A stretch of 64,000 nucleotides of DNA, taken from contig OZ345367.1 in the NCBI GenBank assembly GCA_977006965.1, positions 1,488,001 to 1,552,000 on the forward strand. The letters run 5' to 3'. The stretch is from Phymatolithon calcareum (Eukaryota; Rhodophyta; Florideophyceae; Hapalidiales). The translations under genes were made by a program, and so were the position numbers. Of the stretch, positions 31,001 through 40,966 are shown one piece after another (position 1 is the first letter of the stretch; each line of letters opens with the position of its first letter). Below the pieces are notes generated by a model. The model had not been told where the DNA came from, searched no databases, and worked only from the letters and a program-made list of their open reading frames with translations.

Positions 31001-31074
31001 TATTGACCGCTGTTATTGAGCCCCAGCACCATTTTAATCTACGTTCGTCGTATCATTCGGGTCTTAGGAATGTT

Positions 31075-31395
31075 ATGTGTGCAGTTTTTCAGAGCATGAG
31101 TGAGTTTTGTTGGATCTATAATGTAGAGAGTGACGTACACAGGAAGGAAGCAGTTCAGAAGCTTTACCATCAGAATCACAGAGAGCGCAAACATTTTGAC
31201 ATCATAAAGTTCTCGGATTGGACGTCCGCTGCAAGGGAAGCGCAAAGATGGATAGCTCTGAAGAGCCCCTGCGCTCCTTCGTTGTGCAGGTATGAGCGGA
31301 TCGCATGCCCTGATTGTAGGCACCTTTATGTTTCGGGGATTTTAGAAGCCGTTATAGCCTACATGCCGTGGAGGAAAGGTACTAGACACCAATAA
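31075..31395 (+). CDS. hypothetical short ORF
   Basis: 106 codons from ATG 31075 with several Cys and His (CPDCRHLYV near the end). No family is recognised and the flanks show no promoter; it may be chance or a gene remnant. Confidence 0.15.
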   Translation: MCAVFQSMSEFCWIYNVESDVHRKEAVQKLYHQNHRERKHFDIIKFSDWTSAAREAQRWIALKSPCAPSLCRYERIACPDCRHLYVSGILEAVIAYMPWRKGTRHQ

Positions 31396-31476
31396 AGACC
31401 CAGACTATGGACGTTTTTCTATCTCTGATTTGTCAAAAGTGCGCAGTATCTAAGACTCATGGAAGTTGGAATCTTG

Positions 31477-31932
31477 CTAGTTGTACGCTCGTATAGCACT
31501 ATTGATCTCCGGTGATATCCTGTTGCGCGATCCTTCATCTACACGACGAGCATAACCCATGCGACGAGCTAGTATGTACCGCCAATGACAGCGGTACATA
31601 TCAGAACTGTACCTTCCAATCGAATTCATGGAGCTCTCTCTCCAGACCACCTTCTGCGATACGTATTCCTCTGCTCCATGATATGACTCTAGTTTTTCTG
31701 GGTTGAGAAGTGTCAAGAGCAAAACAAAGTCCTCAATTGATCCTCCCATTCCTCCATCTGCGACTGCCTTCATGATATACATTCCTATCTGCATGGCGAT
31801 TGATCGTGAATGCTCTGTTTTGAAGGACCTAAGAGCATACATGGCTCTCTTGTGGTCTGCCAAAGCTCCTTTCATCATGAAAACACATTTCCCATCCAGG
31901 CCGCAATGACTTATAGTCAAATCGTAGCTCAT
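31477..31932 (-). CDS. hypothetical protein
   Basis: 151 codons from ATG 31932. Composition is protein-like (MMKGALADHKRAMYALRSF, SIEDFVLLLTLLNPEKLESY), with mixed helical stretches and few low-complexity runs. No domain is recognised and there is no neighbour that suggests a role. Confidence 0.3.
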   Translation of the reverse strand: MSYDLTISHCGLDGKCVFMMKGALADHKRAMYALRSFKTEHSRSIAMQIGMYIMKAVADGGMGGSIEDFVLLLTLLNPEKLESYHGAEEYVSQKVVWRESSMNSIGRYSSDMYRCHWRYILARRMGYARRVDEGSRNRISPEINSAIRAYN

Positions 31933-32963
31933 TAGGTACACAGATGAACCGCAAAGGACACGCAGGCCGAAAAGCTCAGTTTAGGGGCCAAATTCGAATG
32001 TTTTGCTCGATGCAGAACTTCCCGTATCTTTTTTTTTCCAGTCGATTTTCTGAAATCGAAAAAAACGGGTCCAGGTACTGTGCTTATTAAGACATCCACC
32101 TTAAAATAATATCCGAACACGCAACGGCTAACTGTCTACATCATCTGAACGAATAGGTATATTTGGACACGAAAATCGCGGCTTTGCTTGTAGCTTCGCG
32201 TACCCTGCGCGAACTCACTCCAAACTTGTTCATTTCGAGCGCATACACATGGCGAAGGACAGGAAATACTCTATGACGTGTTTCGATGCGCGTGGGCCTC
32301 GCAAAAGAATTATTTTACTGTGTCCCAATAAACCTCAATTGTAGCAGTACGAGGGGGTTAAAGAAAAAAATAATCGCAATTGGAGAATTTTCGTAAATTC
32401 AGTATCGGAGACCTGCTTCAACATGACGTCACTTCCAGGTTACTTGTCCTCTTCCAACCATCCTAGTATATACGGAGCTGTTATACGAATTGCTGCAGCA
32501 GTTTCCTGCAATGCGGTTCTTGGTGATACATGGTGCGTCGTCGATGGTGTTGCCGAGATCTCTAACGTCTTTATAGCGAGGATGACGAATAAGAATGGTG
32601 AATACTCTGTTCATCCTTCTGACGCTTAATCCAATGAATCTTGCGGACAAGAGGCGCACGGCGCCTAGTGGAAGGCCAGCGCCTCGGACTGGGCGTTAGA
32701 TTAAATTGCTAACGCTGAAAAGTGAAAAGGTTTCAATCTGTATTCAGACGAGTAGCCATTGCCAGACAAGGGTAGCAAGTCAGTACACTATTTGCTGTAT
32801 CATATTGTGGGACTTGTGATGTCCCCAATGGGGCAATTAGTAATAGAAATGGACAAATAGCTCAGTATAAAACGCCTTATTCCCGACAAGCCCGGGAATA
32901 AACGGCAAGTTGGTATCAAGAATTCTTTTCCCGCGTTCATCGCAACTTGCGTCGTCAACACCT

Positions 32964-33077
32964 CCTCGCACGGGCTATTCGCCCAGGGCTGTGGTTGATA
33001 GTCAGTAACGTCTCGCACGGGCTCATCGCTTAATACGTTGGTTTATTCGTTCAAGTTTCCGCAGCGCCTCGCACGGG
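32964..33077. repeat. three dispersed CTCGCACGGG motifs
   Basis: CTCGCACGGG occurs at 32964, 33012 and 33068, each followed by a short TC/CG-containing tail. They look like a decayed tandem repeat with 48- and 56-bp spacing. Confidence 0.45.
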
Positions 33078-33505
33078 TTCAACGATACAAGGTTTGCGAA
33101 GCACCTCGTCCCTAAACGAAGAATTGATTTCTCGCGACTATTGCTTTCGAGAGAGGAGACGAGTAGGGCGAAGAATGCTAGAATGGATATTCGACTTGCG
33201 ATTTTTCAAGCGACGCGCGGGAGTTTATTAGTTCTGCAGCGTTTCGAGTGAAGCGCATAGATACTATTGCATACGGGGAAATTTATGTTTTTATTGTAGA
33301 CCGGGCTTGGCGCAATAGTAATTTTATTGTTTCGTGAGCACAGTGCAATATCAATAGCAATAGCAGGGACGGAGACTTCTTTGCAATAAGGATTGATCTT
33401 CACATTCAGGACAAATCGAAATATATCGTTAAAATCAATATCTCCTTGAAGAACCTTGTTCGCACGGTCGCTTCTTCTAATAGACATGGCAATAGATACT
33501 GAAGA

Positions 33506-33985
33506 CTACTTCAAATACGTCTTCTTGACCTTCAACAATATTAACGCCTCGAACAATAGCAGCGTCATCGACGCCGTGTTCACAGTTAGGACAAACTTTG
33601 CGATACTCCATATTCGTTCTACTTCGGCAGCAGAAGCAAGGATAATGTCAAAATCTGCATAAGGCTGCACATGGGCTTCGCATTTGTGCCTCTTCTTCTT
33701 GATGATTTCCGGCATAGAAAGGGCGGTAAGGTTCGAAGAAGCGTTTCTTGTAGCGGCCGTATTTGCTTTACTCGACGGCAACTTTGAGCAAGCAGCACGC
33801 TCGGCATCAGTCATAGTGTCTACCACTTTGGGTTGAATCTTCGCCACATCTGACTCAAACACAGAATCAGGGGCAATCGTTGAGTCAATTGCAATGTAGC
33901 TCTTACCGAACTTACACTGGTAACACGGTAACGCTGCTTTGTTCTTGTTCAAGTCAACAGTTTCCCTGAGTACATCCAGCGCCAT
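33506..33985 (-). pseudogene. hAT transposase C-terminal (dimerisation) relic
   Basis: The last 50 residues of this 159-codon ORF (DFDIILASAAEVERIWSIAK ... MTLLLFEALILLKVKK) follow the pattern of the hAT C-terminal dimerisation region, where a SAxVER(L/I)FS motif is followed by a hydrophobic segment. The catalytic core is absent. The preceding part has a CYQC and several Lys/Ser-rich stretches of unknown meaning. It could be a truncated transposase or a domesticated remnant; truncation is simpler. Confidence 0.5.
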
Positions 33986-33989
33986 ACGT

Positions 33990-35898
33990 CAGTCTGACAA
34001 ATTGAAGAGTTAGGTCTCTGGCACGCAGTGATCCGGTACTATACATACTGTCTGTGGCACGTGTCCGGGAACATCAGTCATTCGCTTTGCATTAAGTATT
34101 GCAATAAGGTCGGGATCTTAAAATAGCGCTCCAATAGCAATATACTGCAATATATTTTCAATGCAATATATTGGCTGCCAGTCCTGATCGTAGAAGCGCT
34201 CAACGCCTGCACACGCCGACACCAGAGCAGCTTCGCATTGCGCTGTATCCCTTCCAAGGAACACTACAACGTGTCTCCTCTATGATCACACCATTACCTA
34301 CTCTTTCATCTCGATTTCTAGGATCAATAATATGTCCATCTCTTGTTTCTCTTCTTCTGCTCTATGATCCATCTGTGGTTTCGTTATTGTAGACAAACGC
34401 TGACGATTTTCGTGGGCGGAAGCAGCCGAAAAACCACTTCGTTGTCCAAGGTCTATGTTTTCTCAACTTGATAAGGATTACGGGGTTCATATCCAGAGCG
34501 GATTTTCGTTTCTTGACTTTCTCCGTCTCTCTCTATTCTTGGAAGATAAGCAGTTTGTCTTTCTTGTGGGCGACGTTTCCGTCCACGGTCCTCTTTGCTG
34601 CGACGTTCAACAGCTCGTGCTCTTCGAGGTATCGGATATCTGTCTGCCCCTGTGCCGAGCGCTACACCTTGCCGTCGTCGCTCTTGCTTTCCTCCAGGTT
34701 CCGTTTTGCATGCAGGAGTCACAACGCAAAATGATGTCCTAATTTCTTGCGACTCAGTTCTGGATGTGTGATTCTGCACAGCGTTCGCATTCTATCATTA
34801 TTCTGCTTAGCAGACTGGCCAAATATGAGGGAGTAGAACAGTCCTTCCACCTGGTCCACATGTGCTTGAATGGACTTGGACCATGGTATTGCGTATCCTA
34901 GAGCGTACGGAGCGGAGTCAAACAACCGACACTGTCAAATGTTTTCAATACATGATATTCGCCGAACAAATTTCTAAAACCTAACTTCCTTTTTTAGAAA
35001 AAAGCACATGTGTACCACACGTAGCTTTAGGATAATATTGACCATTGGCGTAAGAAATTCTTGCCATGAATTTAGAGCTACGAATTGTTGATGCGGAAGA
35101 GAAGTGAACGGCAGTGTGCCCCTTGACCGTAACCTTGAAGTAGACAGAAAAATTTAATGCCCAGTATGTCCCACTTTTCAGACGTAACCGACAACGGCCG
35201 ACAGTATACCGCACCGAGCAAAAAACGCACTATGACGTCGAAGATTCTTTCAAGAATGGCCTCGCTAGAACGGCGTCTGCTACGACACATTGAAGGGCTG
35301 TATGGCGCATGTTCTTGTTCTCTTCCTCGTTTTCTATCGCCAGGTTTGTATTTTCTTAAAAGAGGGCTCTCATTTGCTGTCGCAAAAACGTAATCGACGA
35401 GCATGTATGGTCGAGAATACATGAGAAGGTGATCTGGAAGTTGGAGCAGTCTCTCTGATTTACATGGCATAATCTCGGGAAAGGTTCATCGTTATTATCG
35501 TGGCTCGTTGTAGTCGATTCTCACCGACAGAGAAACGTGCAATGGGAAGACATGTAATTCAAAATGACCGACAACCAACATGTACGATTAATGAGCACAT
35601 CTCTCAGAGAATCGGCGACTTAAAAAGTATTAATTAAAAATTTGCAACCGACGCTGATCCCAACCTGGGTACGTCGCATGTAACAAGAACACCCAACGTC
35701 AAACACTATGCTACAGAAGTAAGCGCACGGCTCTTAAGCCAGTTACTTTCTGTAAAGAAAAGCTTGCGGCTCGCATGAGGACAATTTGCACTCGAGACGC
35801 AAGTTGTGGAACCTACAAACACCGTTTGAGTTGTTGCAGTGACATTTGCCTACGGAGAAGCCTTTCTCAACGTTGGTACACAACTTGGTACAATTTCT
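33990..35898. other. non-coding, weak ORFs only
   Basis: Overlapping short ORFs on both strands (for example 34453-34779 and 35078-35470, minus) have skewed Arg/Ser composition and no recognisable motif. Nothing else is seen. Confidence 0.4.
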
Positions 35899-37182
35899 TC
35901 AGCGTTGCAGGAGCAGCGCGCACGAATGACCCTCGCAAGCATTTCGTATGACCTTGCGCAGCGCCACCACAGATTTGTCATCACCAGACTGATCGTAGTG
36001 CGCGTAATTCAAATTCATCCTGCGATGGGCCTTATCAATGCGTCCGAGGGCCGGTTGCGCGTCAAGTCTGCAGAGTGTCTTTCCATTTCTGATCAAGCTC
36101 AAGAAGCGGTCCCGCTCACCTTTGTCGCCGGCACAATAGAGGTCTGAGCCCAGCAGCTGTGTACGAATTTTGCGAAGTATCACGTTCTGGTACTCCTCAT
36201 CCCTGCATCTACTCTCCCACTCATCAATCGATGCACCAGACGGCGGTTGTCCGAAATCCATACCATGGATATCTTCCGTGATCTCATCCTCAGCAATTTC
36301 AGGGCACTTAATCATGTTGAGCTTGTTTACGGCGATGAAAAGCACCTCAGGGTCCACGTACGGCACGATGAATCGAAGGCTCTCCAAGTCTGTGGCGGTA
36401 ACCAGGCTTTGTGCACCCACTATGTACAAAACGGCTTGCGATCTCTGGATGATGTCCTCCCTGATCTCCGCATCCTCGATGCGCTGATTGAAGCCGGGGA
36501 TATCGGCGAGAGTGAAATTATCGCAGAGGAATTCGTTGTTGTATATTGTTACGTCAACGCGCTCGTATTTCCTGTCTGGCAGGATGGCTTTCATTAAAGC
36601 CATGATCCCCCGTGCGAATAACCTTTTGAACATTTGGACTTGGTTTACACTGTCCTCATGCCTGGCGGGGGGCTTCTCTCTGGGATCGAGCTCGTCCTTA
36701 GTTTTGGGGAAAACAGCATAGTCCTCGAGGACGGTTGAGATGAGAGCCATCCTCTTCTTCCCATTAGAGGTCGTCATCTTGTTCCCAAACACGCGAAGTG
36801 CATCAGGGTCGTCGACTTGGACCTCGACAGGTTTGTTCTTCGCCTCAAAGGCAGTGGCTTTGAAGCGATGGGGAGGGAGATCATTGCCGCCTCCATGGAA
36901 TAGCGTAACTGCTGACGTTGACGGCACGGCCGAAGAAGGGGCATAGAGACCACCCAATATGGCATTTACGGTCGTTGACTTGCCTACGTTGCCCTCGCCG
37001 CATACGGCGACGGTGAGTTGCTGCCCCCCGAGAGAGTCGATGCGAGTCGATGCTGCTTCACATCCACTCTTGATAGGCCCGGTGAGTGAAGGTTGCGTCT
37101 GGGCAGACTTGCATATTTCAAGGAGGCCGTTTGTGTCCTTCTTGAGCGCCGCTAGATCGATTCCACTGCCGTTAATACTCAT
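35899..37182 (-). CDS. dynamin-like GTPase, copy 1 (stalk missing)
   Basis: 427 codons from ATG 37182 (the frame is open to 37221). A dynamin-family G domain is clear: P-loop GEGNVGKST (62-70), switch I region STSAVT, DIPG (227-230) and NKLN (286-289) in place of the usual T/NKxD. Large GTPases of this family remodel membranes by assembling through a helical stalk. Copy 1 matches copy 2 (45357-46625) almost residue for residue until about 35956, then ends in 20 unrelated residues and a TGA, so it lacks the stalk. It may be a truncated paralogue. Upstream is a 97-bp MITE only 70 bp from the ATG. Confidence 0.85.
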   Translation of the reverse strand: MSINGSGIDLAALKKDTNGLLEICKSAQTQPSLTGPIKSGCEAASTRIDSLGGQQLTVAVCGEGNVGKSTTVNAILGGLYAPSSAVPSTSAVTLFHGGGNDLPPHRFKATAFEAKNKPVEVQVDDPDALRVFGNKMTTSNGKKRMALISTVLEDYAVFPKTKDELDPREKPPARHEDSVNQVQMFKRLFARGIMALMKAILPDRKYERVDVTIYNNEFLCDNFTLADIPGFNQRIEDAEIREDIIQRSQAVLYIVGAQSLVTATDLESLRFIVPYVDPEVLFIAVNKLNMIKCPEIAEDEITEDIHGMDFGQPPSGASIDEWESRCRDEEYQNVILRKIRTQLLGSDLYCAGDKGERDRFLSLIRNGKTLCRLDAQPALGRIDKAHRRMNLNYAHYDQSGDDKSVVALRKVIRNACEGHSCALLLQR

Positions 37183-37250
37183 TGCGTAGATTGTTCGCTT
37201 ACTTCTCTCCACTATGTGCACATTCGTTCAGGACAGTATCTTGCTTTCCC
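35956..37250. repeat. segmental duplication, left copy (dynamin part)
   Basis: 1295 bp align without length change to 45399-46693, with scattered substitutions. Similarity continues past a mobile element into 37349-37935, matched by 48531-48923 and 53275-53744. Confidence 0.93.
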
Positions 37251-37251
37251 T

Positions 37252-37348
37252 TAGTGTCTACTTTACTGATTATCATATTGGCCCGGTCACGAAAGGCATT
37301 TTCCCATCCGTTTCCCTCAATTGAGGGGCTTCAGTAAACTAGACACTA
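37252..37348. mobile_element. 97-bp MITE, copy A
   Basis: Terminal inverted repeat TAGTGTCTACTTTACTGA against the complement of TCAGTAAACTAGACACTA. A CTCAATTGAGG palindrome lies near the right end. The same length and ends as copy B at 38330. It occupies the position where copy 2 of the segmental duplication has a 1.8-kb piggyBac-like element. Confidence 0.8.
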
Positions 37349-37935
37349 GCGGCGATTGCAAATATAATGTATACAGTATTCTGTGCTGCAGTTGTTAGAC
37401 TGCATCCAGAAGTCAATTCGTCTGGAGGATACAGTTTACTTAACGAGTGGTCTGATTTGAAAACAAGAAAATGACGTAGATGAACCGTGGACAGCGCTGG
37501 AATGCGCAATATATGATATTGTTTAGTGCAGGGAGTAGTACGTATCATCTCGGCAATATGATATTGTACTGTAAACGTGGTGGCACAACGAGAACAGGCT
37601 CTTCAGGGAGGTGCGGGAAATGGCGCTTTCAATGATCTTAGAGTAGATTGGGCCTTTGCGCAAAATTAGTGTATGCACTGGTGCCTTTGTGTAGGTCTTC
37701 CGGTCCATCTACGTAATAGTTACTTTCTCAAGAAACTCGTTGCCAGCAGTGAGAAACAAGTCCACCGAATCAAGTACAGTACCATATCATACATCATACG
37801 GATTATACGACCTTGTCGGACGACATCATGACGACGGCGTAATTTCCGCGTGTCATAAACAGCATGCTTGTTTTATATTTATTGGTTCAATTCGTTTGCA
37901 TTTGATCGTATGACAAAGTCTGAGAAACTCCGTGA
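37349..37935. repeat. dispersed repeat R1, copy 1
   Basis: About 585 bp of non-coding sequence (from GGCGATTGCAAATATA to GAGAAACTCCGTGA). It is matched by 48531-48923 plus 53275-53307 plus 53588-53744, and in part by 53964-54130. It contains GTACTGTAC-like motifs. Confidence 0.88.
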
Positions 37936-38329
37936 ATCCCGTTGACCTCGCGTTCGACATAACGTTTATCGCTCTCTCCAACTACATCGACATATTTTAC
38001 ATCGATGTATATAAACTTCGAGGGGCGGTATAAGGGTGAAAAAAATTTAGGATATACAAGTAGTTTGGCCTCGCAGTTCGAACAGGACCCACTTTATACT
38101 GCCAAATCCCGCATAATATGGCCAATTGAAAAATATGCTGAACCTTACCCGGCCACTTGAAAATCAGCAAAAGTGCATGTTTTGGAGATATACTGCCGAC
38201 TTTGACGCGTGGTATAAGTATTGTAGCATTTTTGTTTTCTTGAGACATTTTAAAAGTTTTCCGTTAGGTTATTGCAACCATGTGAAAGAAATCTGGATTA
38301 GAATGTTTTATGAGGGGTGTACCGCCCTC

Positions 38330-38426
38330 TAGTGTCTAGTTTACGGCGATCGACCGGTACCTACAAAGACGCTCGAAATATGAAACTGTTCCCCTCAATT
38401 GAGGGGCTCTCGTAAACTAGGCACTA
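38330..38426. mobile_element. 97-bp MITE, copy B
   Basis: TAGTGTCTAGTTTACGG at the left is matched by the complement of CGTAAACTAGGCACTA at the right, with the palindrome CCTCAATTGAGG inside. Both ends are flanked so that CTAG is formed at the junction. Confidence 0.8.
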
Positions 38427-39637
38427 GATATCAAAAGTCGGTGCATGTTATACCGTTTTGCACATTCGCTATATCCATGCACTTTCATGAATCGCCATGC
38501 GTGTTCGCAACGATTCTTAGTCTTCGAATTGAGGGTGCATATGATTGCACCGCGAATGCATCAGAACAATGCTGGAAAGCACGACAACACTGGCACGGGT
38601 GTTGGATGCTTGGCTGTCGTGCAAGTTCTGCGAGACACCAAGGGCCGAAGCTCCGTGCGGAACCTCGCTGTGGAGCACGTAACATGATTGTGGCCCTGGT
38701 CTTCCCAATTTTTCGTGTGCTCCTTGTCGATCGAAAACCGTGAAAAATGGTCGCGATGGAAAACAAGGTCTTTGCTGACCCTGTCCTTTACTTCTTCCCT
38801 TGTCCGAGTCTGCTAGTCAGAACTTCGGCAGGGGCTTATGTAGAGCAAAAGAGTGCTGCATAATTGCAGGACTCGGTAGCTACAAGTCATGTGCTACCCA
38901 CGATGTTAAACGGTAAGACTAGTAAAGGTTGAATTGTGATTAGGAGTGTGTCCGCAAGTTTTCACCGTGGGAAAACCATCATACATCGAAACAATCATGT
39001 ACCGTGTTGATGCAGTATTGACAGTGACCCAAGGCACTCCTAACAACGCAGCGTACAGTATGATATCACACAGTAAAATTTCGCAACAAGTGTGATTCTC
39101 ACGGTGAGCCCCATGTTTTCAATTTTACATATAAGACCCAAACACGGGATTTCCCGCACCTCCCAGAGCAGTGTACAGTACCATACTGACGGTTCACGGC
39201 GCGCCGTGGGGACGACGGCTTATCTCATTCATGTCATAATCTAACTTAATCTGATAGAGAAATCCAATATTGGGGCTATATTCTCGAGAAGGGGACAATA
39301 TTTCAATAAAATTTATATCGATACTGTACGAGATCTCTGTACAGTACTGTGCTTATTCGAAGAGCGCCGTAAAACAGCGTTCACAAAAAGTAATCAGCAA
39401 TAACTTTATTGTAGTGTTGCCTGCATCCAAATGTCTCGAGAAAGTTTTTCAATCGCAAGCTTTCGCAAGCGGAAGAGTAATTCGGGCCTTGACCTTTTGC
39501 TCCAGGTCACACATCTACCAGTACATTAGTGTTCGAATATATCGAGTCAACGCCACAAAAGCTCGTGGTCACGAGAATAGAAGGACGTTCCAGTACGCTC
39601 ATCTGCTCTCCTCGCCTTTGGACCGAAACCTACACCG
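38427..39637. other. non-coding upstream of the GTPase-patatin locus
   Basis: Contains repeat R2 at 38845-39055, a GTACTGTAC-type palindrome near 39333-39352 and short ORFs without motifs. This is the shared upstream region between the divergent dynamin copy 1 and the GTPase-patatin locus, but no clear promoter is identified. Confidence 0.45.
38845..39055. repeat. dispersed repeat R2 (inverted relative to 54270-54475)
   Basis: Segments such as CATGTGCTACCCACGATG, TGTTAAACGGTAAGACTA and GTACCGTGTTGAT recur as reverse complement at 54270-54475 over roughly 200 bp. Confidence 0.8.
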
Positions 39638-40432
39638 ATGACCTCTCTTCAAGCCGTCGGAGATGCCGTCGCTTCCCTCCGGGGCGCTTCCGAGCTCTGC
39701 TCTTCAGCTCAACTGAGTTGGAGCGAATTGGGCTCCACACTCGACGACCGCTGTGCGCGCTTGGAAGGCGTCCTGCGCCGCATGCAACGCATGGATGCTG
39801 AACCCACAGCTCCGCCGCGGATCGCTGTCTGCGGCGATACCAAATCCGGTAAATCTACGCTCCTTAACTGTCTCCTCGGGCCGGTGTGGGGCGGACTTCC
39901 CGCTGGCGCCGATTCGGGTCTGACGATAGCCGCGATTGAGCTGGTGTTTGCCAACGACGGCGTCACGCGCGTGTCGCGCATAGGGGACGCCTCATTTGAG
40001 CCCTGTGTAAGGCCCCTCCTCGCCGAAGCATGCGCTCATCGCGACCCTCGCGCGAGGCTTGCTGCGGAAGCCAACGGCCGAAGATGGCTGCGTAACTCGA
40101 TCCACGAGGCAGCCTCAGTCTCGGGCTGTACCGTACGTGTCACCTGTGCCGCCACCGTGCTACGTGGTGCCACCCTTGTCGACACACCCGGCGTGAACGC
40201 TGTCGGCAAGAGCGACGCCGGCGCAATCGCGGGCGTTCTCTCGACGGTTGACGTCTGTATCGCTGTGACACGGTCGGAAGGAGCGGTGTTCACGAGAGCG
40301 ACAAGAGAAATTCGCGAAATGGCCGCACGTGTCCTCGGCGGGGTGCCTCTGGTGCTTGTGGTAAACGTGATCTCTGGCAACGTCTCCTCCGCCGTCTCTT
40401 TCGACAGTGAGGGCACCTCATACGCGCAGTAG
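39638..40432 (+). CDS. dynamin-like GTPase domain (GTPase-patatin locus, part 1)
   Basis: 264 codons. The G domain has the P-loop GDTKSGKST at residues 66-74 preceded by a beta strand (RIAVC), DTPG at 182-185 and a strand ending VVNV near 241-244 where the NKxD motif is expected; Lys and Asp are not conserved, so base specificity is uncertain. A helical N-terminus precedes the domain, as in bacterial-type dynamin-like proteins. It differs from copies 1 and 2. A single TAG at 40430-40432 stops the frame, but the same frame continues for 178 codons, suggesting a nonsense mutation. The region is visibly more GC-rich than its flanks. Confidence 0.75.
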   Translation: MTSLQAVGDAVASLRGASELCSSAQLSWSELGSTLDDRCARLEGVLRRMQRMDAEPTAPPRIAVCGDTKSGKSTLLNCLLGPVWGGLPAGADSGLTIAAIELVFANDGVTRVSRIGDASFEPCVRPLLAEACAHRDPRARLAAEANGRRWLRNSIHEAASVSGCTVRVTCAATVLRGATLVDTPGVNAVGKSDAGAIAGVLSTVDVCIAVTRSEGAVFTRATREIREMAARVLGGVPLVLVVNVISGNVSSAVSFDSEGTSYAQ

Positions 40433-40462
40433 CGGGCCCTGTGCAGTCACCTTGAGGCCTCG

Positions 40463-40966
40463 ATGGGCGCATGCGGTCAACAGGGGGCCTCAGTGGTGAT
40501 GGCAGACCTCCGGAGTGAGAGGTTGCGAATATTCGGGAATCCTAAGAAGCTCAATGAAGAACATATGAGCAACACAAGTGCTCTTAATCGCGCCTCTATC
40601 GATGACTGGGAGCAGTTCGACTCTCTAGGGTGCGGGCAGATAGTCCGGGCTTTGGAGGTGATCCGTCTAAGTCCGCATTTCTGGGGCAGTGCCCGTGCTG
40701 CTGCGGCGTTCCACATCCAGGGCGGCTTGAACCTCCTTCAGGCAGTCGTCAGCAAGCGCGGCAGCGCGAACCGTAACGTGGAGAGTATAACGGAGGAGAT
40801 CAATGCTGTGGTAAACGAGGTCGACGTACTTGCCTCAGAGTTACAAGCGATCGTGGACGACTTTATCTTCGAGACGGTACTCACAGGTGACGACCAGTCC
40901 CCCCGCATAGTCTTGAAATCAAGGCTCCTAACTCTGTTGTACACACATGGTGGGAGCGCCTCATGA
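40463..40966 (+). CDS. helical segment (GTPase-patatin locus, part 2)
   Basis: 167 codons in the same frame as the GTPase, open from immediately after its TAG. The sequence is largely helical (RNVESITEEINAVVNEVD, ELQAIVDDFIFETVL), as expected for a dynamin neck or stalk. The TGA stop (40964-40966) overlaps the next ATG as ATGA. In a eukaryote this is more likely a frameshift in one gene than coupled translation. No independent function is proposed. Confidence 0.55.
   Translation: MGACGQQGASVVMADLRSERLRIFGNPKKLNEEHMSNTSALNRASIDDWEQFDSLGCGQIVRALEVIRLSPHFWGSARAAAAFHIQGGLNLLQAVVSKRGSANRNVESITEEINAVVNEVDVLASELQAIVDDFIFETVLTGDDQSPRIVLKSRLLTLLYTHGGSAS

Noticed and set aside
40963-40966. ATGA overlap as bacterial-style translational coupling
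   Set aside because: Surrounding elements are eukaryotic; a frameshift in one gene or separate transcripts is more likely.
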